Shown in pieces: positions 41,756 through 51,931 of a stretch of DNA of 64,000 bases (position 1 is the first letter of the stretch; every line of letters begins with the position of its first letter). The stretch comes from Bettongia penicillata ogilbyi. Taxonomy: Eukaryota; Chordata; Mammalia; Diprotodontia; Potoroidae. Location: NCBI GenBank assembly GCA_023548195.1, contig JAJHZJ010000008.1, forward strand, positions 6,286,215 to 6,350,214, written 5' to 3'. Under the pieces are notes generated by a model. That model was not told the DNA's origin. It saw nothing but the letters and a program-made list of their open reading frames with translations, and did no database searches. The position numbers were made by a program, and so were the translations under genes.

Positions 41756-43326
41756 TGTGGTCTCTTCTATAAAGTTTGAGATCCACTGGGTTGGAAGAAA
41801 AATAAGAAAGGGAAATGGAAAGAAACTGCTCTGCAAATATGGAATAAGAGTCCTCTTTTACTTTCAACCTATCATTTCCATGGCAAGGACAAAGCAAATT
41901 CTGCTCAGAGGATCTCTGATAGCAGAGCAGGTGTTTTTTCAAAGCAGGGGGAAAAAAAGATATGTATGCATATGTGTATGTATGTGTGTGTATATTTATT
42001 TTTTCTTGTTTTTTATTTTTTTCCTTCTTTAATTCCCTTTCCAAAAATGGGGAGGGATATCAAGTAACAGAGACGGACTTTGACATTCAAAGAATTAGAC
42101 AAGTGTAGCAATACAATAAATATGGTAATGAAAGGAAAAGTGGAGTTAAAATTTAAGTGATTTCCTAAAGAAGCAAGTTAGTAACAAATCTAGGCACCTT
42201 GTCCAATGTTCAAACTATTAGTCCTCATTCACGTCCAAGAAGAAACAGTATCTTTTTCAAAAGGGCAAAAAGAGTGTCCCTTTCTGCAAACATGAATCTC
42301 CCACTCATGACAAGTGTTTGATTAATCAGAATCTGTGATAAATCTGGGACAGTTATTCACAATTTGGAAGAGTCCTCATCCATTTCAATGAAGTAGCTAT
42401 ATGTTACAATTTGGGATTTCAACATGGATATTTTAAAAACCATAAAGTTAGGAGGCCACAGAGACTAAGCAGCATAGTCTTTCCCAATATGATTTGCCTA
42501 AATCTACTAATAAGAATGTCCATCTGTTCATGTGCTGCTGTTCAGAGACACAAATACTTTGCTAGCCTTGGAAGATGACATTTTGATTTAAAGCAATTTA
42601 AGTTTTTGGCATGTAAATAATTGTTCTTTTAACCTACAAGGGTCACTTGAATTTTTCTGAGAAATTGGCTGCTTCCTTCTTGGAACTCCATGTGTCTCAT
42701 TTTTGCCCATAACAGAAGAGAGGTTTGTCACCCAGAAGAAATTTAGTAAAGTTCACTAATCCCTGTCAGAAGAAATGAAGTGATAAGATTCAAAAAGCAA
42801 ATTCCATCATTTTCCTCTTTCCACAACAGAAAAGGAAATCCATGCTGGGTAGTTTTGCAACTGGTTTATAGATATTTTTAAGCTTTCTGCTTTGCCAAGT
42901 ATTTGATGCAAAACTATTTTCTTTCTATTTGATGCCAAAAAAAAAAAAAAAGAACACTCTCCCCCCCTTTTGAATATTTTTCCCATATCTGGCCACATGA
43001 CAGGGTTTCTAATTTTCCAAGAATAAACAAATCATTCAGAGTTTACAAAAATGTCACTCAGACTATCTGAATCAACTACATCTTTATATAGTAAAAACAT
43101 CCTAAGCATCCTCCTGGTAGATCAGAAGAAGGGCCACTATTTGACTTAAATTTATTAAATGAATTTTCCTGCATACCTGATCTTGCATGTTTTTTGAGAG
43201 TCTCAACGAAAGCCTTGGTTTTAATCTTCATTCTTTTTCTCTTCCCCCACCCAATTTTCTTTATTAGAAAGCATCAATTCAGAATTAATTTCGATCTTTG
43301 ACCATATAATACCTCAGATACAATGC
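41756..43326. other. repeat-poor stretch
   Basis: No interspersed repeat recognised apart from simple sequence at 41,958-42,036 (TATG/TG then T-rich) and A15 at 42,937-42,951. No gene seen. Confidence 0.45.
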
Positions 43327-43460
43327 TTATCCCAGGGAACCCTGGGAGTGCTGTGTCCTTATTTGCATATTCAGCTGGAGTTCCAAGAGAATCAGCTGTC
43401 AAGACATCAGGAACTCAAGCATTAAAAAGTGTGAACTTGCAAATTAGCTGTCAAGTTTAA
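43327..43460. promoter_or_regulatory. candidate enhancer-like motif cluster
   Basis: Within 130 bp: a perfect inverted TCCCAGGG-AA-CCCTGGGA at 43,330-43,347 (matches the EBF-type CCCNNGGG pattern), a perfect POU octamer ATTTGCAT at 43,361-43,368, and two AGCTGTCAAG copies at 43,394-43,403 and 43,446-43,455 (CTGTCA is a TALE-homeodomain core). The motifs are seen; function is inference. Confidence 0.25.
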
Positions 43461-43934
43461 TAGAAAGTGAATAATGAGGCAGAAAGTGGACTGTCACCAT
43501 TGCTAGCATCCTATTGCTCTCAGAGCTAGGTGAATCTCAGACGCAGAGGGAAACGACAATGTGTGTGAATGTGTGGATGTGTGCTTAAACTATCTAATAA
43601 AAATAATTACATTTGTAAATCCAAGAAGTTGAATGGATACTCTTAGATTTAGAAATGTAAGACAAAAGTGAACTAGGTATTTGCTTGGAAAACAATCAAA
43701 ACTGTATATTCTGAATGTGAGAAACATTACTGGAGAAATAAATTACCTGCCATTTACTCCTGAAAACCATTAACACTTGCCAGAATAAACTACATGGTTT
43801 AAATCTACACAGTGCCTTCCTTGAGCTATATAGAGTGTCCTTAATTCCTCTTGATATTTTAAAGAACTGTTTCTTTTAAGAAATTCTATGGACTACAAAT
43901 TCAGTTATTTGAATTAAAGGTATGACATAAAAAT
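43461..43934. other. unassigned sequence
   Basis: Nothing recognised. Confidence 0.4.
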
Positions 43935-43968
43935 AAATATATGTGTATATATATGTATATATATAAGT

Positions 43969-44024
<56 letters not shown>
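43935..44024. repeat. (TA)n(CG)n(CA)n compound microsatellite
   Basis: TATATG/TA units, then 'acacacgcgcgcacacac' and pure CA to 44,023. The CGCGCG core inside CA is strongly alternating purine-pyrimidine. Confidence 0.98.
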
Positions 44025-44026
<2 letters not shown>

Positions 44027-44609
44027 CTTCTACAAAACCTGGGATCAATGCAAGTTGTTTTGCTGGGATTGAAGTTTTCAGCTTCCTTTTTCTCCACTCA
44101 TGCTAAACAAAATTTCCTTTAATTCTCAATCCCCAAACTTTGCTACATGATCCTTCTTCCCTTGGGTAGGGAGCAGTATCGGCTTGCATTTTAAGTATGT
44201 CATGCATTGTAGAAGACTTACGTTATATTGTTCATGTCCTTCCATAATAGAGGATAAAAGTTAAGAAAGTTCTGTCTTGTTTTCCTGGGCAAGGCAAGTC
44301 AGCACCCCTGGGCACCTGAATGTATGAATCAGCATCCTCATTTGTTACGATGGCTACAAATGCTTCAGTATCAATGTTATAAAAAATGAATGATGGAAAA
44401 CTGGAGCTCTTTACAGAAATTGAAGGCTGCTCCTTGGACAGGTGGGAGTTCTTTGAGGGAGAGAGCTGAACATCATGTTTACTTAAAAGTACAAGTGGTA
44501 TTAGCACAAATGCATGCTGTAAAATAATTTATCTCCATGGGCAAAACCTGATTCTATTTCAAAAAAGGGAAGAAATCACTTATAATCTTGTGAAAAAAGG
44601 GAAGAGATA
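44025..44609. other. unassigned sequence
   Basis: Nothing recognised; a minus frame of 91 codons at 44,232-44,507 has no domain. Confidence 0.4.
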
Positions 44610-44853
44610 AGCATTGATTAAGTGCCTATTATCTGTTTAATACCATGAAAATATCTAGTTTGATCTTCACAAGAACCCTTAAAGATAGCTACAACTATTA
44701 TCCCCATTTTATATTAGAGAAAACTGAGGCAGATAGGTTACGTGATTTGTCCAGGGTCACACAGCTAGTAAGTGTCTAAGGACAGATTTGAACCCAAGGC
44801 TTCCTGCCTCCATGTCTATCTCTATGCACTGCTCTATCCACTAGCTGCCTCTA
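44610..44853 (-). mobile_element. WSINE-type SINE, antisense, full length
   Basis: 'gattaagtgcctattatctg', 'ttatccccattttatattag', 'agaaaactgaggcagatagg', 'ttgtccagggtcacacagct', 'gatttgaacccaaggcttcc'. Confidence 0.92.
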
Positions 44854-44929
44854 TGAGATGCAGATATTTGTACACAGCTTTACAGTTGCCTCCAAATCTG
44901 TTATCCATATACTTATTCCACATTACTCC

Positions 44930-45270
44930 CCTTCATACAATCGCTCTTCTAGTTACATTCTATCTGTTATCATTTGAATTTGGCACTCCTCTCATTTCTG
45001 TGCCTCTGCAAATACATTCATATGCCTGAAACACATTCCATCCTCACCTCTTCCTCCAAATCTCATTTCAGAGGCCCTCTCTTTTGGGAAGCCTTTCCTG
45101 ATCCTCAGGGTTGGTAATGTGTTATCTATCCATACATTGACTCCTCTCTTTGCATGTTGTATACTCTCCCAATCCAAGCAGAATGTTAATTCCTTAAGGA
45201 AGGGACTGATTTTCATTTTTTCATCATATCTCCAGTACCCAGCAGAAGCTTAATTGAATTCTGAATTGAA
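44930..45270 (+). mobile_element. LINE-2 3' end
   Basis: 'catatgcctgaaacacattc', 'ctcatttcagaggccctctc', 'gggaagcctttcctgatcct', 'taattccttaaggaagggac', 'tatctccagtacccagcaga'. Ends near 'gcttaattgaattctgaatt'. Confidence 0.88.
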
Positions 45271-45344
45271 TTATATCATTTCTCTAATCAGATTAACAAC
45301 TTCTCCCCCCTCCTCCTCCTCTCCCCACAACACTGTGTTGCAAA

Positions 45345-45525
45345 GTACTATGAAAAGAGTGCTACACTTTGAATCAAGAGATTTGAGTTCAAATCCCAGC
45401 TAGCTACATTGAAATGGGCATGACCTCCCTCAGTTTCCAATGCCAAATAAGGACAACTACAGTTACATTATTTCCCTCACAGTGCTGGTGGAGACTAAAG
45501 TATTTTATAAACCTAAAAATGCTTA
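45345..45525 (+). repeat. MIR/WSINE-type SINE
   Basis: 'aaaagagtgctacactttga', 'gagttcaaatcccagctagc', 'ctccctcagtttccaatgcc', 'taaagtattttataaaccta'. Confidence 0.85.
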
Positions 45526-45529
45526 TCCA

Positions 45530-45812
45530 GGCATGGTGACCAATAGGTCTGAACCAGGAAGACCTGGCTAGGCTCAGGTCCCACTTCTGATATAGAATGA
45601 GTGTGGGATCCTGGGAAAGGGGAGAAGTGAACAAGCATTTATTAAGCACTTATTATATGCCAGACTGTGCTAAGTACTTTACAAATATTATTTACAAATT
45701 ATTTGATTTGGGGACAACCCCTAAGCCCTTTAAGCTCCAGGAAGCTATTGTTGCTGTCCTAGGAGTTTCCTCATCCAGGAATTGCCCAAATTGATGAAAA
45801 TCCAGGTCTCCT
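45530..45812 (+). mobile_element. marsupial SINE split by an antisense SINE fragment
   Basis: 5' part at 45,530-45,626 ('gaaccaggaagacctggcta', 'ggatcctgggaaagg') and 3' part at 45,713-45,812 ('gacaacccctaagcccttta', 'gctccaggaagctattgttg', 'gagtttcctcatccaggaat'). The intervening 45,627-45,712 is an antisense 3' fragment ('gcatttattaagcacttatt', 'gctaagtactttacaaatat'). Confidence 0.75.
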
Positions 45813-47142
45813 CTCTATGATCATCCTAAAGTGCTATAGTGTATACAGATGAACTGTTATTTATCTTTTGCATTGCCCATACCCTGCTCCCATCACACCT
45901 AGTGGCAAATACTGAGAATTCAGTAAATCCTAACCAAGTGATACAATTATATACACCCAAGATATTCTGGATGTATAGCAGTGACAGGTCATGCCACATT
46001 TCTAGCAAGCAGTCTACTTCAGATGGTGCAGTATACCTACACAATGCTTTGAAATGGGAAGGGCGAATGAGCCAGCTTGGAACGTACTCATCAAGAAAAA
46101 AGTAACAACAGAAAAATGGAGTGTCGAGTTGCATTCTGAATTAGACCTTCTAAAGGAAGATGGTCATTAGAAGGGAGACCACCCAGGAACGAGGGAAAAG
46201 AGGCATGGGTCCTGGATCCAATCAGCCAGCAAGTATTCACTGAGTGGTTACCACATGCCAAGTTCTGAGCTTCTGACATACACTGGAAGAATGTGATGGC
46301 AATGTGTCCCAGAACATTGCTATCTCATAACCAAGGACACGCAGAGAAATATGTACTTATCAAATGAACACCATATCCATCCCTTCAGCATTAGTTCCCT
46401 ATTACAAAGCACTACATTTTTTTTTTAATGGACTTCAGAGACAATATTACTCTGTAACTTCATCTCTGTGACATCGATCAGTAATTTCTCCAGTTTCCAG
46501 AGGAAGGATCTGGTTTACATTCTCTACAAACTCAACCCTCATCTGAACCTGAAATCCTAAGCTCAAGAGTATGCTTAAGATTAAGTTAAATTCTTCATTT
46601 TTTAACCAATGTAGATGATCTTTCATAGTTGTACCATATTTTGGTGCACCATTTTAATAAATCAGTCCTAATAGCACCTAGTAAAGAAGGTTGGTATTTA
46701 CAACCTACTTCTACTTCTTATAAGAAACTCTGCTACCAGTCAGACATTTGATCTCACTGAAAGTGTGCCTAAGGCAGCATGGGAGTGAGCCCACACTTCC
46801 TGAACATCCCCTTAATCTATTTTCAAGACTGCCAGTCATTTTTTCAATTGCTCTTCAAGTCAGGCAGTTCCATGACAGACCACCAGCTAGGAGGAAATAT
46901 TCTTCTTCTGTATACCATGGGACTTTGGATCTTCCCTACAAGGAAGTGAAGTATCATCCCTGATTCTAGAATATTGTGCTAATGTTGATTTCCATCTACA
47001 AGTATGGCTATGGCTAAAAGATAACAGGACTCATTCATTCATTCCACTTTGTATATGTAACTTGGCATGGTTTGTGGCTACTTCTTGGATTTACAGTCTA
47101 ACATCCTTGCCAAGACAAAAACGTTATTCAGAGCTTCAGAGG
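45813..47142. other. unassigned 1.3 kb
   Basis: Only 46,210-46,270 ('caagtattcactgagtggtt', 'accacatgccaagttctga') is recognisable, as an antisense L2/SINE end. Opposed frames at 45,826-46,134 are mutual shadows. Confidence 0.45.
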
Positions 47143-47204
47143 TATCTTGAAGTAGTAGTGGTAGTAGTAGTAATGGTAGTAGCAGCAATAGCGGCGGCGG
47201 CGGC

Positions 47205-47261
<57 letters not shown>

Positions 47262-47262
47262 G
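47143..47262. repeat. compound triplet tract (GTA)n(CGG)n(CAG)18
   Basis: GTA/GCA units from 47,153, GCG/CGG at 47,191-47,206, then 18 pure CAG at 47,207-47,260. It directly abuts the 3' end of the antisense SINE at 47,265, whose tail normally carries ATT/AGC-like triplets, a likely seed. Poly-A, poly-C and poly-V frames over it are artefacts. Confidence 0.97.
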
Positions 47263-47264
47263 GT

Positions 47265-47515
47265 AGTAACTTGTATTTATATAGTATTTTAAAGTTTGTA
47301 AAGCATTTTGAAAATTATTATTGCATTTCATCCTCACACCAATGCTGGGAAGTGGCTGCTATTATCACCTCCATTTTACGATTAGAAAACCGACTTGCTG
47401 AGATTTAAGTAACTTGTCCCTGGTCATCAGCTACTAAATATCCGAGGTTGGATTTAAATCCAGCTCTTCCTGACTCCATGTCTGATGCTCTATCTGCTAC
47501 ATCACCTAGCTGCCT
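47265..47515 (-). mobile_element. WSINE-type SINE, antisense, full length
   Basis: 'cttgtatttatatagtattt', 'aaagtttgtaaagcattttg', 'gcatttcatcctcacaccaa', 'ttaagtaacttgtccctggt', 'ctcttcctgactccatgtct', 'acatcacctagctgcc'. Confidence 0.92.
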
Positions 47516-47594
47516 CTGTAAGAATTAGGTAAGTTTTCTATCCCTGGAATTCTTTCAGAAAAGAATAGATGAACACTGTTGGGGATATTCACAG

Positions 47595-47827
47595 CAAGAT
47601 GCCACTGGATCTGGAGTTAGGGAGACCCAAGTTCAAACTTGTTTCAGAGACCTGGCAGTGTGACCCTGAGCAAGACACTTAACTTCTGTTTGTCTCAAAT
47701 TCCTCATCTGTAAAATGGGTATAATATCATTTATTTCCCAGGGTTGTTGTGTGGATAAAATGAGATAATACATGTACAGTGCCCTGTGAACCTTACCATG
47801 CTTTATAAATGTTAGCTAATAATATTG
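47595..47827 (+). mobile_element. WSINE/MIR-type SINE, full length
   Basis: 'gatctggagttagggagacc', 'gcagtgtgaccctgagcaag', 'ctcatctgtaaaatgggtat', 'gggttgttgtgtggataaaa', 'gctttataaatgttagctaa'. With the previous SINE it forms an inverted pair 80 bp apart. Confidence 0.95.
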
Positions 47828-48299
47828 CAGGCAAGATTCTTCCACGGATATGGAATTCCTTTCCAGCTCTGAGAATCTGAGATCCAATGACAGCTTCTGA
47901 ATCTTGACTTAACTCATTCTCTTAGCTGGTTGGACACTCCAGTAGGGCATGATCTCTGTGTGTAGTTTGAGGCTGCCTCCTAGGGTGCCCTATGAGTGTT
48001 ATTTCTACCTACCCTATGTTATCACCACATGGCAGACATTTAAAGTTCTTGCTATCTGTTCTCTGAACATGCAGCCAAGTGGAGACCATGGTTATGTCTT
48101 TTGAAACACTCCTTCAATGTGAACAAAGCTTTGAGCTTTCTTCTCAGAAACAAGCAAATATGTGCACAATGTTAAGAATCCTAAGCCTTGATCTCAGCAC
48201 AGATTAGTGAGTGAAAATCCCATTCCATTCCACTGGCAGACACTGCAACCAAATAGCTTTCAAATAGATGTCATTTGTTGCATGGGGGTTGGTGGTTCA
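47828..48299. other. unassigned, starting with a SINE tail scrap
   Basis: 47,850-47,885 ('tggaattcctttccagctct', 'gagaatctgagatcc') is a THER-type tail; the rest is unrecognised. Confidence 0.45.
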
Positions 48300-48575
48300 C
48301 CACCATTAATAATAATAATAAGTAATAATACATAGTATCTATGTGTCAGGTACTTTTTTTGTTTTTGACAAAATTTTCATTTGATGCGGACAGCTCTGGG
48401 AGGTAGAGGCTATTATTGTCCCATTTTACAGTTGGAGAAACTAAGGCAGATAGTTTGGGTTTTTTTGTGATTTGCACAATGGTCACACATCCAGGAAGTA
48501 TCTGAGGTCATATGTAAACTCAAGTTTTCCTGACTACAGTCCCAGCAGTCGGCTCACTGCACCACCTAGCCACCT
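48300..48575 (-). mobile_element. WSINE-type SINE, antisense
   Basis: (TAA)n-like lead, 'attttcatttgatgcggaca', 'ttggagaaactaaggcagat', 'gaggtcatatgtaaactcaa', 'gttttcctgactacagtccc', 'ctgcaccacctagccacc'. Confidence 0.88.
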
Positions 48576-48984
48576 TTCTGCCATTACTCTGCCTTACTGA
48601 CTGTCTCATCTCTGGGTACAAAAAGACCACACTGACTGGTTGCTGGCAAGTTACAACAGCACCCTCAGATACTTTCGGTGGATTTGGCTGGGACTATGGG
48701 TGCCTAGGCAACTCTGAGGAAATTTGTTTTTTACCTTTAACAATAATACCCAATGAACATTTACTGAATATTTTCTTTATCCTAGACTCTCTTTTCTAGG
48801 GGTGAAGAAACCAAAGTGAAAACTGCAAAAAATAACTTTTCTCTTTTGACTCTTTTTACTTGGGAAAAATTATTTCCAGTCATCTATTTCAAGGCATAAT
48901 AAATGGGTGCTTCTGAGATTACTACTGTTACTTCCCCTCTAGGATCCCCCCTTTTCTTCCCCAAAGATTTTACTGTAACTGAGA
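48576..48984. other. unassigned sequence
   Basis: Nothing recognised. Confidence 0.4.
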
Positions 48985-49100
48985 ACTTAGGAGACTAATC
49001 TTAGCTCTGACACTCACTAAGTATGTGACCATGGATATGTCACAATTCTCCTCATTTGGGGAAAAGGAGGGTGGTGGTCCTCCTTCCACTCTCTACTTTA
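48985..49100 (+). repeat. MIR-type SINE fragment
   Basis: 'ctaatcttagctctgacact', 'cactaagtatgtgaccatgg', 'ttctcctcatttggggaaaa'. Confidence 0.75.
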
Positions 49101-50062
49101 CAGGACTTTGATTGCTTTGGCACACACTGCCTATCTCCAGACAGATCATGATGCTCCTCTCATCTGTTCTATCTTACTGTTTGGTTGATGAGAATATGGC
49201 TGTTAATCTCATTATCTTTATACAGATTGTCAGGAGAACTGGTAAGATCTGCTTCCCACTCTCACGTCCCATAGGACTGGCTATAAAATCTGCCTTTTCT
49301 ACCTGTTTTGTTGAGGTTTGCTAAGAATTATTCTGTCATCCCTTCTGAGTTGGAAACAGCATAGCCTGCAAATTTCCAGCCCTTTTCTGACAGTCCTACC
49401 ATTTGCATTCAGAGAACTGATGAGTGACCTGCTTAATTACATTATCATCACACTGTGTGAGTTGAGACTTGCATACAGTTCTGACAATTCTTTCTGCCCT
49501 TCCCTTTCTTTCTCCCACTGGAAAAAAAATACTTCTTGAGTGGAAAACTGGCATTCAAAATGTAGAGTCCTTTCTTCAAGTCTTCAGTCCCAAGGCTCAG
49601 GATCAAAAGTAATATTGCTACCTTTGTCATGTCCAAACATTTACTGAGAACTCACAGGTTGTAGGCACTGAACTGTACAAATTTCCATAATGGATCATAA
49701 TTTGTTATTTGTTTCATCATCATCCTGTTTCAAGACTACCCCCAAGGAGTCTGATGCTCCCTCTTTTCTTTACATGATTGTTTTGAGCTCATAATGAAAA
49801 TTCAAGAAGAGTTCCCAAAGGAAGGATAGAAGGGAAGGCTACTTATCTATTATATCTTTATCTGTTATTTGATATAATGCAACATGCATCCCTACACAAT
49901 TAAAGTTGTACCCCAATAACTAATTGTAATGTGGAGGTAATCCTGGGTCTGCAAGATCTATGCTAGAGGAACATAAATTATAACCTCTCCTACCAAATTA
50001 GGAAGACGTTGAGTATGTAAAAATTGGCTATTCCTTAATAGCCAACCCAGGGATGTACATTT
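49101..50062. other. unassigned stretch
   Basis: Only 49,630-49,690 ('actgagaactcacaggttgt', 'aggcactgaactg') is repeat-like. No gene seen. Confidence 0.4.
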
Positions 50063-50312
50063 TTAAGACAGCTAGATGGTAAAGTGGATATATCACTCAT
50101 CTTGGAACCATGAAGACACATCTTCTTGAGTTCAAATCTGGCCTCAGGCACTCCCTTGGGCAAGTCACTTCACCCTGTTTGCCTCAGTTTCCTCATCTGT
50201 CAAATGAGTTGGAAAAGGAAATGGTAAACCATTATAAAATCTTTGCCAAGAAAATCCCAAATGGGGAAATAGAGTCAGACATGACTGAAAAGACTGAACA
50301 ACAAAAAAAATC
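50063..50312 (+). mobile_element. MAR1-type SINE, full length
   Basis: 'gacagctagatggtaaagtg', 'cttgagttcaaatctggcct', 'cttcaccctgtttgcctcag', 'gttggaaaaggaaatggtaa', 'aatcccaaatggggaaatag', 'gactgaacaacaaaaaaa'. The 86-codon frame at 50,110 is SINE sequence. Confidence 0.95.
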
Positions 50313-50689
50313 CTTAAGAAACAGCCTAGCTAAGTTCAAAAAAGCTCATCACCAGATGGTTAGTCACTGATTGATAATAATATTAATAAAAACTAAAATT
50401 TATATAGATCATCTTATGTTGGGAGTGTTGAATTGTTTTGTCTACAGTAGTTCTAGGTCATTGACTCATTTAGATGAAATGATAAGTCTTTTAAAGCCTT
50501 GAAACTGAAATAGGGATTTAGGGTACTTGTGAGAAAATTTCTACTTCAGGCAGCAAATTATATCCTAATGTTTTGGGTATGGGTGAGTACAGGAGGAACA
50601 TTCATTGGTAGGTGGTTTTCCTTTAATCATGGTATCTGAATGATGGAGAAATAATGGAAACACTCAATCTTTTCTTTTTTTTCTTCCCT
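50313..50689. other. unassigned sequence
   Basis: Nothing recognised. Confidence 0.4.
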
Positions 50690-50835
50690 TCAAATAACAT
50701 TAATACACCTATTGTGCACCTGCTGTGCTCTGGACACTGCAGGGAGCACAGAGATGAATACAATTTGGCTTCTGCCCTTAAAGGGTTTAGAAAGCAAGTT
50801 TAGAAGACAGATATCAACTCCTGACATGTTAGAGA
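50690..50835 (-). repeat. L2 3' end, antisense, degenerate
   Basis: 'gtgcacctgctgtgctctgg', 'acactgcagggagcacagag', 'ctgcccttaaagggtttaga'. Confidence 0.75.
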
Positions 50836-51004
50836 ACTTAGGTAACAGTCAGTATTGCCCCATGAACACTATGGATCCTAGATGGTTTAGGCGTTCTTAT
50901 GGGGGAGAAATTAGTGAGTTGTCTCGGTGAGTTTGAGGTAGTAGTGAGAGGGTTGGGGCAAAGAAGGAAACTGCTGGATTAGCTGGAGGGGAGGTTTGGA
51001 GTGG

Positions 51005-51178
51005 AAGAAAAATGGATTAGGAAATGGAAAGATTGCTTTCTAATTCTACAAATTCTGATATATGACTCTTGGGCAAGTCATTGCACTTTCTTTGGGTAGT
51101 TGTCTCCCCTTCTTTAAGATAAAAGGCTGAATGAGATGATACATGGAATCTCTTCCAGGTTGGAAAATTCTATGGCTC
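51005..51178 (+). repeat. THER/MIR-type SINE
   Basis: 'gacttcttgggc'-like CORE at about 51,064 ('tgactcttgggcaagtcatt'), 'gaatgagatgatacatggaa', 'tctcttccaggttggaaaat', 'tctatggctc'. Confidence 0.75.
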
Positions 51179-51615
51179 ATCCTGAGTTAGCACGAGAACT
51201 GAATATCCAAGGAGCAGAGAGGACTAGGCAAGGCAGGGAATCAAACTAGCTGGATCCAAGTCAGAAGATGGCAGAGAGGAGCAGGAGTTGAGGTGTGGAC
51301 TAGGGTTTTGTCAGATGGAGTGTGGGCCAAGAACCAAGACAAAATAGGTAGCTCTGACTGGCTAGGTGTGGGATTTGAAGGCTGAGGTTGGCGCAACAGG
51401 GTAATGAATACTTTATTTATAGAAGATGACTGAACAAATTAGAACAAACTCCTGCACCCCAAACATGAGTCAGGGGGCATGGTGGTGGGAAAAGGAGTGA
51501 GGAGAAAAAGGAATTCACAGAAGAGGCAAAGACCTACATCCCACCCCCATTGCAAGGTCTGGCCATGAAGACTGATAGTTATTAAAGATAATGAACTTTT
51601 GCAGAGAAGAGTTTC
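51179..51615. other. unassigned sequence
   Basis: Nothing recognised. Confidence 0.4.
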
Positions 51616-51804
51616 CAGGGTTGGGGAAACTGCGACCTTGAGGCCCTCTACATCCTCAAATGCAGCATTTTGACTGAATTCTCACTTCACAGAACAAATC
51701 CCTTAATAAAACGATTTGTTCGGTAAAACCTGGACTCAAAGGGTCACACTCCAGGACCTAGAAGGTCACATGTGGCCTTCAAGCTTCAGGTTCCCCAACC
51801 CCTG
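51616..51804. mobile_element. foldback hAT-like MITE, 189 bp
   Basis: Left half 'cagggttggggaaactgcga', 'ccttgaggccctctacatcc' and right half '...aggacctagaaggtcacatg', 'ttcaggttccccaacccctg' are long imperfect inverted repeats around a centre with 'aacaaatccc' and 'gatttgttc'. Flanking 8-mers agagtttc and gtagattc agree at 5 of 8 positions. No coding capacity. Confidence 0.82.
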
Positions 51805-51906
51805 GTAGATTCTAGACCAATCTGGTTAAATGAGTCAAAACTGCTTTTTGAGACCTGGAGCAAGATTAAAAAACAAAATAATACTATCATTAGCTTTAAG
51901 AATCCT

Positions 51907-51931
51907 ACACACACACACACACACACACACC
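51907..51931. repeat. (CA)n microsatellite
   Basis: About 12 CA units. Confidence 0.97.

Noticed and set aside
47062..47337. Poly-A and poly-C open frames
   Set aside because: Translation of the triplet repeat and the adjacent SINE.
50110..50370. 86-codon open frame
   Set aside because: It is MAR1 SINE sequence read in one frame.
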